Assembly: GCA_001630475.1 (NCBI GenBank)
Contig: KV419405.1
Location: forward strand, 745,841 to 809,840
From: Sistotremastrum niveocremeum HHB9708
Lineage: Eukaryota; Basidiomycota; Agaricomycetes; Sistotremastrales; Sistotremastraceae
Length of the DNA stretch: 64,000 nt
Reading direction: 5' to 3'
The translations under genes and the position numbers were made by a program. Positions 1 through 12,539 of this stretch are shown piece after piece; position 1 is the stretch's first letter; every line of letters begins with the position of its first letter. Below the pieces are notes generated by a model that was given only the letters and a program-made list of their open reading frames with translations, had not been told where the DNA came from and made no database searches.

Positions 1-245
1 GACTCCAACAAGCTGTTCGAATTTGAGAAGAGATGTGACGACGAGCACAACAGAATAAAGGGCCGTAGTACGAAGTGGTAGGACGCGGGAGCTATCAGAA
101 GGTAAGAGACGGTGGCAGCGCAGCATTGAGTTTCCTGAAATGGAATTGGCTTCGCTTACTTGGGTACGCAGCAGCTTCACGCCTTCTCAGCCTTTTTCTG
201 TAAAAACGAACGCCATCATTACTTCTGGTCATCTTTGACCGCCTC

Positions 246-2481
246 ATGGGAGGAGACGTTGTGATAGAAATGCCTTCTGATCTCCGCTCGACGCCAAAGC
301 CTTTGGTCGTCGAAGTCGGCGCTCTGCCTCGTCGTGGCATCACCGCCCTCACAGTCGAAACACCCACTTCAACGCGCTTTGCACGAATAGATCCCACAAG
401 ACCACCCGCACGATGGAAGTCTCCAGAGTTCATCTTATATGGGATCATCTTTGTCGTCGTAGTTCCGATCATGGTCTGGGTGCCAGTGACATTGAGCCAA
501 TGTCAGACCATTCAGATATGTGCATATCTGGCCTGGTCTGAATTCTTTTTACCCAGATGATAGTCCCAACTATCCGCTGTATGCTCATCGTCTCTCGTGG
601 GGATGGATCGCTGGACGAAAGATCGTGCGTCGCGCAATGCTTTTCTCGCCTCAAGCCTCACCTTAACTCAGGACAACAGTGACTCCCAATATCGCTCATT
701 TCGTAACAATATACCCTCTTTAATCTTTCTCTCCGCTGCGTTCCTCGCCTCTGGTCGACTATTCGAATTCTTCCGCCCTGAGGCGAGATCAGACAAGCTA
801 CAGCGTACGAGCTTTCTGGCGAAGTTCTCCATATTGGTCCTCTTCGGCCTCCATGGGACGAGTGCACTGAAGGTCCTAGCTATCATGGGCCTTAATTATC
901 TCGGCGGAAAATTACTCGCCGGCACCAGAATAGCTCCATTTGCTACATGGGTGTTCAATCTATCTGTGCTGTTCCTGAATGAGGCATATTCAGGTTACCA
1001 CTTCAGCTCACTACATCCCTCCCTTGGATTCATGGTACTCCCTTGCTTTTTGAACAATTTCAACGATTGTTTAATATACTGTAGGATAACATCAGCGGAT
1101 TTTACCCTCGGTGGCATGTCAACTTCAACATCACTATGCTTCGCCTCATCTCGTTCAATATGGATCGACACTGGGCACACGTCAAGGCCGGTTCCGAGGA
1201 TGTACGTCCATAATCTACAAACGCCCTCCCTGCTCATTGAATTCTCCACAGACGGGTCAAGCGCTGAACGAAAAGCAGAGAACAACAGTTCCCCTAGCAG
1301 CTGAAGATTACTCATTTCAAAATTATCTCGCTTACTCTTTGTACACCCCGCTGTACATTGCCGGCCCAATCATGACATTCAACGATTTCCTCTGGCAGGT
1401 ATGTACCTGTGCTGTTTTGGCTCAGAGATCAGCTCACAACCCACCAAGCTAAGGCGTCCGCTTGAAATCAAGAAATCGTCTGTTCTGAACTACGCGATTC
1501 GCTTCTTATCCTGCTTTCTCACCATGGAACTTATACTTCATTTCATGTATGTGGTCGCCATCAAAGACACCGCCGCGTGGAGAGGCGACTCGCCTTTCGA
1601 GCTTAGTATGATCGGTTTCTGGAATCTCATCATCGTTTGGCTGAAGGTATTTTGTCCTATTGTCAGAATGCTTCTGCTTTCTAACATGACACCAGCTCCT
1701 CATCCCGTGGAGGTTTTTCCGGTTGTGGGCACTTATGGATGGAATGGATCCACCCGAGAACATGATCAGATGTATGGCAAATAATTACTCTCCCTTGGGA
1801 TTTTGGAGAAGTTGGCATCGAAGCTATAATCTCTGGATTGTGAGGTATGTTGAGCTCAAAACAATCATGCATTATGCTCAGTTTACGGTCAGGTACATTT
1901 ATATCCCGTTAGGAGGCACGAAGAATGCGCTACTTTCTATTATCGTCGTCTTCACATTCGTGGCATTATGGCATGATTTGTCATTAGGACTCCTTGCCTG
2001 GGGATGGTTGGTCAGTATATTCATCACGCCTGAACTCGCCGCGCGATACTTTTTGCCTGCATCCAAGGTATGGCAGGTGTATAAACGTCTGAATTCTTCT
2101 AACGCTTTCAATCAAGTATGGTGATAAACCATGGTATCGACATGTGTGCGCTGTGGGCGGTGTCGTCAATATTTTGACCATGATGACGGCAAATCTGATC
2201 GGATTTGCTATCGGAGTTGACGGTGTCAAGTATTTATTGGAGCAGCTTTTGGGAAGCTGGCAAGGTACGAGCATGATATACTGTTTTCGTGGCTGTTCGG
2301 GCTCACGATCTTTCATAGGGCTTCGATTCATGCTTGGTGCCTGCGTATGTCTTTTCGTTGCCGTTCAAGTGATGTTTGAATATCGGTTAGTCTTTCACAA
2401 TGTGGATCGTGTCTCCTTTGATCACTGATCCTTCGAAACAGAGAAGAAGAGATGCGAAGAGGGATATTTCGCCGATGTTGA
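246..2481 (+). CDS. GUP1: GUP1-type membrane-bound O-acyltransferase (MBOAT)
   Basis: Multi-pass ER membrane protein of the MBOAT family; yeast Gup1 remodels GPI-anchor lipid by adding a long acyl chain and affects glycerol uptake phenotypes. The N-terminus has a cytosolic stretch, then [18 protein letters not shown], as in Gup1 proteins. After a first intron come [19 protein letters not shown] and, after a second, [15 protein letters not shown], both Gup1 hallmarks. The MBOAT core follows: KYIYIPLGG-like block at about 1890-1915, then WHD in [17 protein letters not shown], whose His is the expected catalytic residue. The last exon ends [12 protein letters not shown] and a TGA, the usual fungal Gup1 tail. 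The ATG at 246 is the first in frame with the conserved N-terminus. Many short introns are needed; I count about eight. Predicted length is roughly 600 residues, normal for the family. The next gene starts about 300 bp downstream on the same strand. Confidence 0.92.
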
Positions 2482-2784
2482 GGCAACAGCGCTCGTCAAT
2501 TTTCATCAATATTACATCATCACCCTGACCTATCTCACCCTACTTCTTATTTATCGGAGCTATTGTAAATCATTATACTACTGCTTATGGTGTTACGAAG
2601 ACTTTCTGGAGTCAGAAGCATGATACCTGACAAGGCCTGACAGGCGGCCATAAAGTGGAAATATGATACTTCGGACAGGGGCATCGATAGGCGCTCGCGT
2701 TGGGCGCTTGATGGCACTCAAGGAAAATGCTGTCGGCCGGTTGGGGGAAATTTTGCTCGCTACGCTCCTTGTAGCGGTCCACAC

Positions 2785-4171
2785 ATGTCTCTCAATGCAA
2801 GACTGCAAGCATCACTGGATTCCCGTCGAAAGCGTAATATTCTACGCAGGCTGCCAGACCCTACAACCGTCGGACCCAACTCCACTGGGTCAGACTTCTA
2901 CACCAACGACTATCTCTCTCTCGCATCATCAAAAAGCTATCATGAACGCCTCTTGAAGAAACTACAATCATCACATGCTGTTGCTGGATCAGGCGGCTCC
3001 CGACTGCTCGTCAACAGCACAGCACATGCGACATTGGAAGCCAGATTGGCGACATTCTTTCAGGCACCAGCTGCCTTACTGTTCAATTCTGGTTTTGATG
3101 CCAATGTGGGCTTCTTTGCTTGCATACCTGGAGAACACGATTTCGTTCTGTATGACGAGGCTATACATGCGTCCGTATACGACGGGATGAGGGCATCTCG
3201 TGCACGGGACTCATTATATTCTTTCAAGCACAATTCGGTGGAGTCACTGGATCGCCGTTTATCGGATCTTATGAGAAGTAATCCACGAATATTGGACGGG
3301 ACATGCAGTGTCTTCATTGCTGTCGAGTCTTTGTACAGCATGGACGGTGACTTTGCACCCCTGCTTGATATTGTCCAGTTGCTTGAGACCTCACTTCCAC
3401 ACGGAAACGGACATCTCATTGTCGACGAGGCCCATGCAACTGGCATCTATGGACCCGAGGGACGAGGGTTAGTTGCCATGTTGGGTTTGGAGAAAAAAGT
3501 CACAGCCCGACTGCACACTTTCGGGAAAGCCCTAGCGTGCACTGGAGGTCCGTTTGTCCTTTCATGTACTGTGCGATGAGATGCTGAGATCTCTTAGCTG
3601 TCCTCCTCACGAGTCCGCTTATATATTCTTATCTATTAAATTATGCACGACCTCTTATATATACTACGGCGCTAAACCATGCCTGCATCACCGCGATTGA
3701 TACATCTTTGGACATTTTGACTGACGGAACGGCGACCCAGGTATGTCACATGTCCATTCGCAAATCAGGAGCGTTGCCAACAAAATTCATTTCCTCATCA
3801 AGCTTTCCACTCATCTCCTGAACCTATTCGACACCTTCTTAACCAAACTCGCGCCCTTCATCAAGAAATTGCCACCTGATGTAATTCATCTCCCACAAAA
3901 CATCTTAGTTCCTTCCGCACGCGCAAGTCCGATCATTCCCGTCATGACCTCCAAAGCTCGCCCGTTGTCGGCATACTTGAATGAGCGCGGGTTTCTCACC
4001 CGCCCGATAGTTTGGCCCACTGTCCCCAAAGGCGCTGACCGGGTCAGAATATGCCTCCATGCCGGCAACACAGTTGAAGAAATCGATAGCCTCGTCGGCG
4101 CTTTGCTAGCGTGGGCCCAAACGCAGATGCAACCGAGAGCCAGAGGATTAATTGCCGATGCAAAACTCTGA
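2785..4171 (+). CDS. 8-amino-7-oxononanoate synthase (KAPA synthase), probably peroxisomal
   Basis: PLP enzyme of the alpha-oxoamine synthase family. BioF members condense pimeloyl-CoA with alanine to give KAPA, the first committed step of biotin synthesis. Three exons fit: 2785-3547, 3598-3740 and 3803-4171, giving 424 residues. Visible features: FYTNDYLSLAS near residue 40, SGGSRLL, FNSGFDANVGFF, DEAHATG (D214, H217) and HTFGKALA with the PLP lysine K248. The C-terminal lobe has PTVPKGADRVRICLHAGNT. The protein ends in Ala-Lys-Leu, a type 1 peroxisomal signal; fungal BioF proteins are known to use this compartment. The third-exon acceptor was chosen because it alone keeps the final frame open (62 nt intron). 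No BioDA or BioB gene lies in the window. A related 2-amino-3-ketobutyrate ligase or serine palmitoyltransferase is less likely because the block TVPKG and the length fit BioF better. Confidence 0.88.
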
Positions 4172-4189
4172 GGAGAGTTGAACACCTGA

Positions 4190-5280
4190 TTATTAGGTGA
4201 ATCAAGATGAATCCATGTAGCATAGACCGCCGAAGCTGTAAGAGCTGTGTCAAATGAACACGATGAACCTGATTGATCGCATCATCGATAGTAATGCTCC
4301 TCACCTGGACCATAGTATCTCACTCTCTATGAACGTCCGATCCACTAGTATATTAAGCATGCGTTTGCCGCCGACAATGCATTCGATTATCACTGAGTGT
4401 AAGGTAAGCTTTCGGGAACTGAGAAATCATGAAATGAAATGACCCTCACCTTTGAATTCGTGAACCGTGATTACGAGGCTCTCTTGATAAGCTATAATCA
4501 AAGCACCCATCGTGATGGGCATCAGCAGAGTGATTCCATCCAGTTCACTCACTCCCAAGATCATGGAAGGGAGGAGCAAATGGAAGGAGAGAACAGTGAC
4601 GCTGGAAAACTCCCGCCAACACCTGATGTCCCACATTTCTGCGCCAGTTTATTAGGCTGACGAGAACCCACTAACCATGAGGCGGACAGTTTGTGCGCAA
4701 ACCTTAATATCGGGTGAATTCAGCGTCACTGGCCATCTTACCACAAGAGCGAAGCAGGAGAGAGAGAGCAAGCAGCCGAAGCTGCGAGCCCTCACTCTCA
4801 AACCGCATCGCTGCTCGTGGTTCGACTTGAGGAGATGTTCACATTGCGACGGGTTACTTATAGGCAACGGTGCTGTTTAGGGCAGGCCGGTCGTATCCTG
4901 GTGCTCTATTGTGAAAGAGCAGGTGCAGGTCGCTTTCCAATGGATTAACTGAAGAGGGGAAATGGAGCCCCATCATTGGACCGAGAGAGCAGGAGACAGC
5001 ACCGAGAAGGCTTGGAGCGGCACGATGTCTGTGTCTGTGGAATATGAGTTTGGAATTCCGAATATAATTCGCATAGCCTCCAATACATTCATGAAAGAGA
5101 CAAGGACATGCTCAGAGAACAGCGTAACCAATCAGGACGAGTGTAGCTTGGAGCATAGCATCGGAAGCAGGTTCGGATTTCGGCACTATAGCTTTCTTCT
5201 TTGCTTCTCTGGCCGTCCGTATATGGAATGTTCACCAACGACAGTCTTGACGAAGTTCATGAATCCCCTTTAGCACACTA
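4190..5280 (-). pseudogene. Fragmentary membrane-protein-like coding tracts, possibly decayed
   Basis: No intact gene is seen. On the minus strand three stretches look coding in composition. One near 5100-5200 reads ASDAMLQATLVLIGYAVL and then meets a TGA; the next frame continues at once with SEHVLVSFMNVLEAMRIIFG, as if one base had been lost. A third at 4430-4636 is hydrophobic (TLLMPITMGALIIAYQESL). Taken together they could be remains of a multi-pass membrane protein of about 250 residues, but splice sites joining them are not convincing and I recognise no family. Treat as a guess based on hydrophobicity and frame usage. Confidence 0.18.
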
Positions 5281-5678
5281 CATAGTATAGAGGGGTAGAC
5301 GCAGCATCAGAAATAGGAATTAAATTAACAATCGGACTCAATGACTAACAATTGTAATGCAAGCGAAACCGCTTGATGGCTGATAACGGCAACGCGACCC
5401 TTCATTCAGTCACGAATCTTTGTTTTGAAGCTATACTCTGGATAATAGTACTGAGGGCTATGGGCGACCATAAATCTGCCGTTAGGCCGGCGTCAGCAGC
5501 CCTCACCCCGAGTCTCGTCCGAAGCTTGCTTTCTCCCCCTATAGAAAGTACGCTCCTATAAGTGCTATCATCACGTGCATCCTGATAGACGCCACACCCA
5601 AGGTCGTCGTCCCATTCACGTCGTGCGCGGTTCGACTTCATCAATGGTCCAAGACAAGTTACTGTTTCACATATTGTA
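5281..5678. other. Gene-free stretch
   Basis: No ORF with recognisable protein content, no tRNA and no clear repeat was seen here. It separates the possible membrane-protein remains from the minisatellite. Confidence 0.5.
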
Positions 5679-5930
5679 GAGGTATTCAGCCCTCTGGTGG
5701 TGGTATTCAGCCCCCCACTCTCTTGTCTCGTTTGAAGGAGGTATTCAGCCCTCCGGTGGTGGTATCCAGCCCACCATTTTTGTGCCTCGTTCCCGTTTCT
5801 TGTTATGAAAGAGGTGTCCAGCCCTCGGTGGAGGTATCCAGCCCTCCATTCTTGTGTTTCGTTTGAGCAGAGGTATTCAGCCCTCTCGTGGAAGTATCCA
5901 GCCCTCCATCCGTTCGTTCTCTGTCCAACA
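5679..5930 (+). repeat. Minisatellite, four diverged units built on GTATTCAGCCCTC
   Basis: Four units start at about 5679, 5738, 5811 and 5870, with period 59-73 bp. Each unit holds the motif GGTATTCAGCCCTC twice (variants GTATCCAG, GTGTCCAG), separated by a GGTGG-type spacer, and then a T-rich linker containing TTGTGTCTCGTTTG or similar. The unit length is uneven because the linker varies. The motif recurs once at about 6632 (TGGTATTCAGTC). It sits at the left edge of the pyrimidine-rich LINE-like relic, so it could be that element's 5' UTR repeat, but this is inference. Confidence 0.8.
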
Positions 5931-7289
5931 AGCCCCCCTTCCGCTCGTTCACACCTATGACGTTTCCAGCCCTCTCGTGCGAATATAACTCTGCTCTATT
6001 CCCTTCCCTTGAGCTCGAGGTCTCATATTCGCCGTCTCCTCATGCAACGCTCGTCCGGTTCGCTGATGAAGCCCGTACGCCACGTAACACATGGCTCGCC
6101 AATACCCTACCCTTCTCCAAAATTCTGTTTTCCTGTTCCGTCTGACGTTCTCTCCTTCTCAATCGCTTTTATCGTTGCTCTTGCCCATACCTCCTTCCTC
6201 CCGTACCTTTCTTCTCCTTTTTCATTACTCCTAGCGCCATGGCCGTGGCCCGTGCACTCTTCCGATTTCCGCTACCAGTATCACGTGCCGAACCATTAAC
6301 CGGCCAAATCGTTTTCTCATGCATCTCCGCCGCTGTCACTAGTGCTCGTGCCTACCTGGGCCTTTCTACTGCACACTGCTAGCTCTTCCTGATGGTCGCA
6401 AACTCCCTGTCCCCAGGAATCTCTTCTCTCCTGAGTCTCCTCCTCGCCCAAGTTCCCATTGAGAAACATGTTATCCAATCCGCCATTTCCGCTGGGATGA
6501 GCTCTGCTTTGATCGTCACTGTCCGCGAAGGTAGCAAGCTCTAGCTTCTTCGAGCCCTGTTATTCCGCAACTCTTGTGATCGTTTCCTCCCCCGGGAATT
6601 ATAAACAAACAATCTGCGAAACACTCACGTGGTATTCAGTCTGCGTCGCTCCCTTGCCTGCCAGTGCCTCGTTCCGCCTTCTCGCTTTGTTCCACATCTC
6701 GTGCTCTCCTTCACCCCAGCCCATCCATTTTTATTAGTCCACTTCCCATCCCTTCACTGTTCCGCCCGCCTGTATTCCATATTGTTTTAGGTCTCACCCT
6801 TTCCCCCCTCCTTTGCGTCTCCCGCCTATGTCGTGCACAGACCTGTGCTTACTTAATATTATTTATTTGTTTCACATGCTTGCTGTACCGCGATATGTCG
6901 ATTCTGCTATCTCAAGCTTTTGCCGACCGTGTTCTCATTTCCCCTGCCTACCTCGCCCTAGTACACTCAATTTCGTGTCGCTAGTAAACTATATGTTGAA
7001 TGCTATATACATGCCTTCCCATGTCAGTGCTTTGGGGCGGGAAATAACCATGACACTTCTCCGTTTCCAATACCGCGCAATATAATCGCAATTTGTCTTC
7101 TACAGTAATAGACATCTATACCATTTCAAAAATCCACTCCTGTCTTGCGGCGATAAATTGGGAGCCTGCAAACCCCTTTGGACGTCGGAGCTGGTATGGA
7201 TGTGGGTTTGCACTTTTGCCGGTGCATCTCACAACCCGCTGTTCTCTTGAAGGACAACATAGCGGTCTTACACACACACACACACACAC
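5930..7289 (+). mobile_element. LINE-like relic with CA-repeat tail (degenerate)
   Basis: A strongly pyrimidine-rich plus strand, unlike neighbouring genes but like the LINE at 19.5-21.7 kb. No reverse transcriptase frame survives. The last 150 bp resemble the 3' end of that LINE: both have AAATTGG(G)AG..C about 30 nt before CCTTTGGACGT, and about 95-105 nt later CAACA(T)AGCGGTYTTA/CA running into a CA tract (7270-7289 here). This shared order supports one element family. The body from 5930 to about 7000 is assigned only by base composition and by position before the tail, so it could be unrelated DNA. Confidence 0.35.
7270..7289 (+). repeat. CA microsatellite (LINE tail)
   Basis: About ten AC/CA dinucleotides. 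It closes the LINE-like relic; an equivalent tract closes the second element at 21696-21718. Confidence 0.9.
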
Positions 7290-7679
7290 GAGTAGATTTA
7301 GGTCCCTCCAACCGCTCCTGGGGTCATACATCGCCCACAGTATACGTTGAATGTCCGAGTCCATCCATTCTCTTGGTTGCATCCAGAATCGGCCCTTCTC
7401 CTTGGATTCAACGGGAAATCTGAATGTAGTGGTAGGCCCATACTCGACGGCCGTGGCACACCGTTGCCATGAGGCCTGAGCGGCCCAAATGCGTCCCCAA
7501 GCCAGAGTAAAAGCTGGGCAGCCTCAGTGGTGTTTGATAGCGTGGGCCCAAGGTGTAGACGCGTTCCCCAGACAAGGGAGTAGTCTCAGGTCTGCGGACT
7601 CAGTCCGAGTCAGTTGAGAACGCTGGTGAAGTGATCATTGGGGTCGCGTCGCGGGGATGCGTTCAGAGAATATTCGGGG
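7290..7679. other. Gene-free stretch downstream of POP5
   Basis: No gene seen. It contains the POP5 3' flank and the junction of the LINE-like relic. No second repeat copy was recognised. Confidence 0.5.
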
Positions 7680-8342
7680 TTAGTCTTGTAGACTTTGAAT
7701 TTCCTCCGTAATCTTTTGAAGGAGGGTCTCATAGGAGTCCGATATTCCAGTCCAACTAAATTTAGTTGAAGCACCATTTACGCCACGTTGATTGTGTGCT
7801 CGAAGAAGTGCGATAATCTCTCGATTATGCTGGATGGCGGCCAGTTGAGTATGTTTAATGGTGCCTTGGCTATGGTTATTTCGCCGGTCCAGAGGAATGA
7901 GAACGGGCCGCACCTGAACAGTGAACGACGTGAGGGATGACAAGGTGACCGTCGATATTTCTCAGGAGAGTGATCGCGCCCCATGCAGTACGGTAGTGAT
8001 CTCTTGCAACCCGAATGATGCAGATATTTGTGGCTGGTGAGAAGTACTTGACTTGATGAAACGACGTTTGATCAGCACATCTCAAACTCGTTGGACCCAA
8101 ATTCACGACACACCGGTCAATGACGATCCCACTGCACCCCAGCCCACGTCTCCAAAATTTGCAATGACACTCTGTTTGAGAGCCGTGTAGATTTGCTTGC
8201 CACCCAGTGGTGCCTCGGTCTCTTTGGTATCTGTCGGAAACGTCATGAATTCGACCAAAAGCCATCGGTTCTGAAGGTTTATAAGATGTATGAGTACCGT
8301 TGAGGAGACCGAAGTGGTAATGCCTACTTTGAAGCGGACCAT
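7680..8342 (-). CDS. POP5: Ribonuclease P/MRP protein subunit POP5
   Basis: Protein subunit of RNase P (tRNA 5' maturation) and RNase MRP (rRNA processing) in the nucleus and nucleolus. The start is MVRFK, then an intron, then NRWLLVEF; this split after five codons is common in fungal POP5. The core reads GGKQIYTALKQSVIANFGDVG, joined through a second intron to VKYFSPATNICIIRVARDHYR, the POP5 signature for RNA binding. A third intron separates PHVVHCSG from TIKHTQLAAIQHNREIIALLRA. The C-terminal extension of about 40 residues (KFSWTGISDSYETLLQKITE) is fungal-type. Introns are about 50-65 nt. It lies about 350 bp downstream of the manganese peroxidase stop, in the same direction, with no sign of co-regulation. 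Confidence 0.93.
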
Positions 8343-8691
8343 TTCACGAACTTGATCAAATTGAGCAGCTGAGGAATACTGATGTGCAGGAAGTGTGGCG
8401 GCAGAACGACGATTTTTTCAACTGCCAGCCTTGGTGCTCAGCGCTCATCCTGCAGCGCTTATTTCCATGTTTCGCCGAGGCTCATCCATTCACGAGGCAT
8501 GTTCGCGAATGCAACTCACAACAGCAGAGAACATGATGATCACTCAAAGGCGGATTATACAAAACAAATAAATGGATAGATGGCTAATTAAGGGTAGAAT
8601 AAAGATGTTGTCTATGCGCCAATATGGCATTTTGATACAAAAGGAACGAAACATCTTCATCCCGAGGCCCCTTCCACGTTCACCATCTCCT

Positions 8692-10205
<1,514 letters not shown>

Positions 10206-10286
10206 GGTGATTTGAGGAATGGAAGGGTAGGATGAGGCGGAGGACACTTGGAGGGTGCTGAGGATTCAGGGCAAATGCGCTCTACG

Positions 10287-10293
10287 TTTTATA
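10287..10293 (-). promoter_or_regulatory. TATA box of the manganese peroxidase gene
   Basis: TATAAAA on the minus strand, 82 bp upstream of the start codon at 10205, the usual spacing for highly expressed fungal secreted-enzyme genes. No other copy occurs closer to the ATG. Confidence 0.65.
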
Positions 10294-10299
10294 CGCCAT

Positions 10300-11985
10300 C
10301 GAACGGCAACAACTGAAAGCCACTTTCGGAGGCAATGCCATAAGTGTTCCATGTGTGTTCGCCGAAGAGCGCACAGAGTTCGAGTTGAAGATGAAAGCAT
10401 TTGCCAATCAGTGGCCGTCGTTTTTGCAGTGTTCGATGACGAAACAAGGCAACAACCAAGTCGGGATGTATCAAGACATGGCCTTCCACGGTTACATTAC
10501 GAGTTGCGTGGCCCTTGCAAGTCAACAAAACGAATTTGTTGGCAGTCGCCAATCGGCCACATCCGTTCGAACGAAATGTGTGAAGAAAAGGCACGGGCGA
10601 ACAGAACAGTGGACGCCAGATACGAAACGTCGGTGTGCGAAGGTGATGCCTTCATCGCCGCCGCATGGCTTTGGCGGGATCAGATCCACTATGGTCAGGG
10701 ATAAGCTTAAAGTCTGGCGAGGTCTACCGTTGAACAGGGCCGACGGCATGGAAGATGTCGGTAGCGGACAATAGCTCGGACTTCGAGTGGCTGAGACATG
10801 CCCGTGCGTGAGACAGAGGGATCATACCCTTGTGGAGATTTTTCTTCTAAAAATAACTCGCGTGAGTTTATCATTTTCTTTATTTGCGCGTCAGAGACTC
10901 TGTGCGGGATTGGTTGTTTCCATCCAGCTGTCAGCATCGTCACCTATTTCCCAAGATCGTGTGGGTGGCTGGTGATATGTGAGAGATTAGGCGACGCTGC
11001 TCGGGCTGACCGAGTGCTCCCAAAGTAAAAGCACCGAGCGACAGGGAGGGCTTTCCAGGACAGTGAGTCGTGCTTTTTTAAGTAAACCCAGAAATAGGAT
11101 GCTATTGCTCCACCACAATTCTTAGCATCGCCAAGAATACTAAGGCCATAGAAATAGATAGATCAACAGCAGACTCCTCAGTGTTGGACACTTCGGTTAA
11201 GATACCGAGCTTCGGGATGAATGAGTCAGATCTGATCGTAACCGGTCCCAGTGCACCAACAGAGTAGCCAATGACGGGGCCTCGATGCTTTTGAGGAAAT
11301 CGATATTGAGCATTTTCTTCGTCATAGTTGTTGCTTGATTTCTTCTCAGAGACCGGAGACCGGAGCTCCTGGAGAACGAACGGTGTCTCCGGCATATGCG
11401 TTGTGTAACACGCGGAGAGCGGCAGCTAGTCATCTAGAGGCTACATTTTCCTTCTTGGTCAGCATCATAGCGTGCCTGCAATGCCTTCTAGACACCTGCG
11501 AATTTTCAACCGGCACTACTTGAATAATGAGCTGGCAAAGGAACGCCGGTGTGAGACTTTGGCGACCGAGGATGAGAAGCAGACGGTCGACCGGTGGCGT
11601 AGTGGGTATGCATTGAATGCTGCTTGAAGAAAAGAGAGAAGAAAAGGCCACCAAAGGTTAGTTGCGCTAGATTCCAGCTACCCTGCAGGCCGGAGCGTGT
11701 AAAGTCAACATGATTTCGAACAGGATTACGCATTCTTGTCCTTCATGGTTTTGCCATTTAAGGATATGCCAGGCAAGCGTAAACCAAACGTGAGTTCGCT
11801 TATTGGTTCATAGCACTGATCATGAGCAGAACCGTGACGTGGTTGACGGAGTCCGGTCGGAGTCTTTGATGTGGCCGACCAACTCGCGATCGACTTCCAA
11901 GCGGAAGCCAGATGCATCAGACCACCCGACGTACTCTCAATTAATCGTGAACTAAGTCGTCGAGATATCGACAGTTCTTCCCATC
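10300..11985. other. Long intergenic region upstream of the peroxidase
   Basis: About 1.7 kb with no gene I can support. It must hold the peroxidase promoter. Open frames at 10255-10775 (plus) have no recognisable protein content. A minus-strand stretch at 11102-11395 ends in a hydrophobic run (DLSISMALVFLAMLRIVV) and might be a last exon, but I found no convincing upstream exon. Confidence 0.4.
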
Positions 11986-12333
11986 ATGAGCACCACCACC
12001 GACCGAACTCCATTACTCCCTCAACATACACCGAGATTAGAGCCTCGGGCCATCGCCTTTCCAGCCAAAACTCGAAATGTGGTCGGGTCAAGTGAGGACG
12101 ACGGCTTAGTCAATGCCCACCCCGAACCTCTATCTCATTCCTCGGTACCTACCGACGTCGAGGCGGCCATGCCACCGGTGAATGCTCAAGGCCTTCCCAA
12201 AATCTCTCGCGAATGTCTCCTGTCTGAAATTCAATGCTATGGCAAATACATCGTGGCAGTCCTGATAGTGTTCGGCATAGGAGGAGTTCTGATTGCCTTC
12301 GCTATCGCTGGGAGACGCACGAGTCGTTCTTGA
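11986..12333 (+). CDS. Small single-span membrane protein, unknown function
   Basis: Unspliced 115-residue frame. The N-terminal two thirds are polar and Pro/Ser-rich; residues about 87-107 (YIVAVLIVFGIGGVLIAFAI) form one transmembrane segment, followed by a short basic tail GRRTSRS. This is a tail-anchor or type II layout. Near the N-terminus DRTPLLPQ resembles an acidic dileucine sorting signal of fungal vacuolar or endosomal proteins; this is inference. I recognise no family. It converges on the COX gene, whose stop is about 200 bp away. The clean frame, good ATG context and plausible topology support a real gene, though without a homologue the call is moderate. Confidence 0.5.
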   Translation: MSTTTDRTPLLPQHTPRLEPRAIAFPAKTRNVVGSSEDDGLVNAHPEPLSHSSVPTDVEAAMPPVNAQGLPKISRECLLSEIQCYGKYIVAVLIVFGIGGVLIAFAIAGRRTSRS

Positions 12334-12539
12334 TCAAGTTGGACGACCGAGCTAGGCACGAATTTGCGTGGGTATTTCGATGACGGTCAGAACGCTCCCC
12401 GTTGTATTCTCAATAAATATCTGACTCAATGGGCAAAGTGCAGATCGAGTCCACCCGGGAGCATGACGAAATTATTATTCATTTAGAGAGAATGGCTTTG
12501 CATGCATGATCTTTTGGCACATCCGTAAGTCGAGTAAAG

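Noticed and set aside
3741-3768. Apparent ultra-short 28 nt intron in the BioF gene
   Set aside because: It puts the next exon out of frame and hits a TGA; a normal 62 nt intron (3741-3802) keeps the frame into the conserved C-terminal block.
7240-7320. Peptides with TH or VC repeats
   Set aside because: They are translations of the CA microsatellite, not proteins.
4190-7680. CRISPR-like regular repeats
   Set aside because: The 5.7-5.9 kb units are a eukaryotic minisatellite: spacing is uneven, linkers are related, and the genome is fungal.
10255-10775. Overlapping open frames of up to 149 residues upstream of the peroxidase
   Set aside because: No recognisable protein content, the frames overlap in several phases, and the region is where the peroxidase promoter must be.
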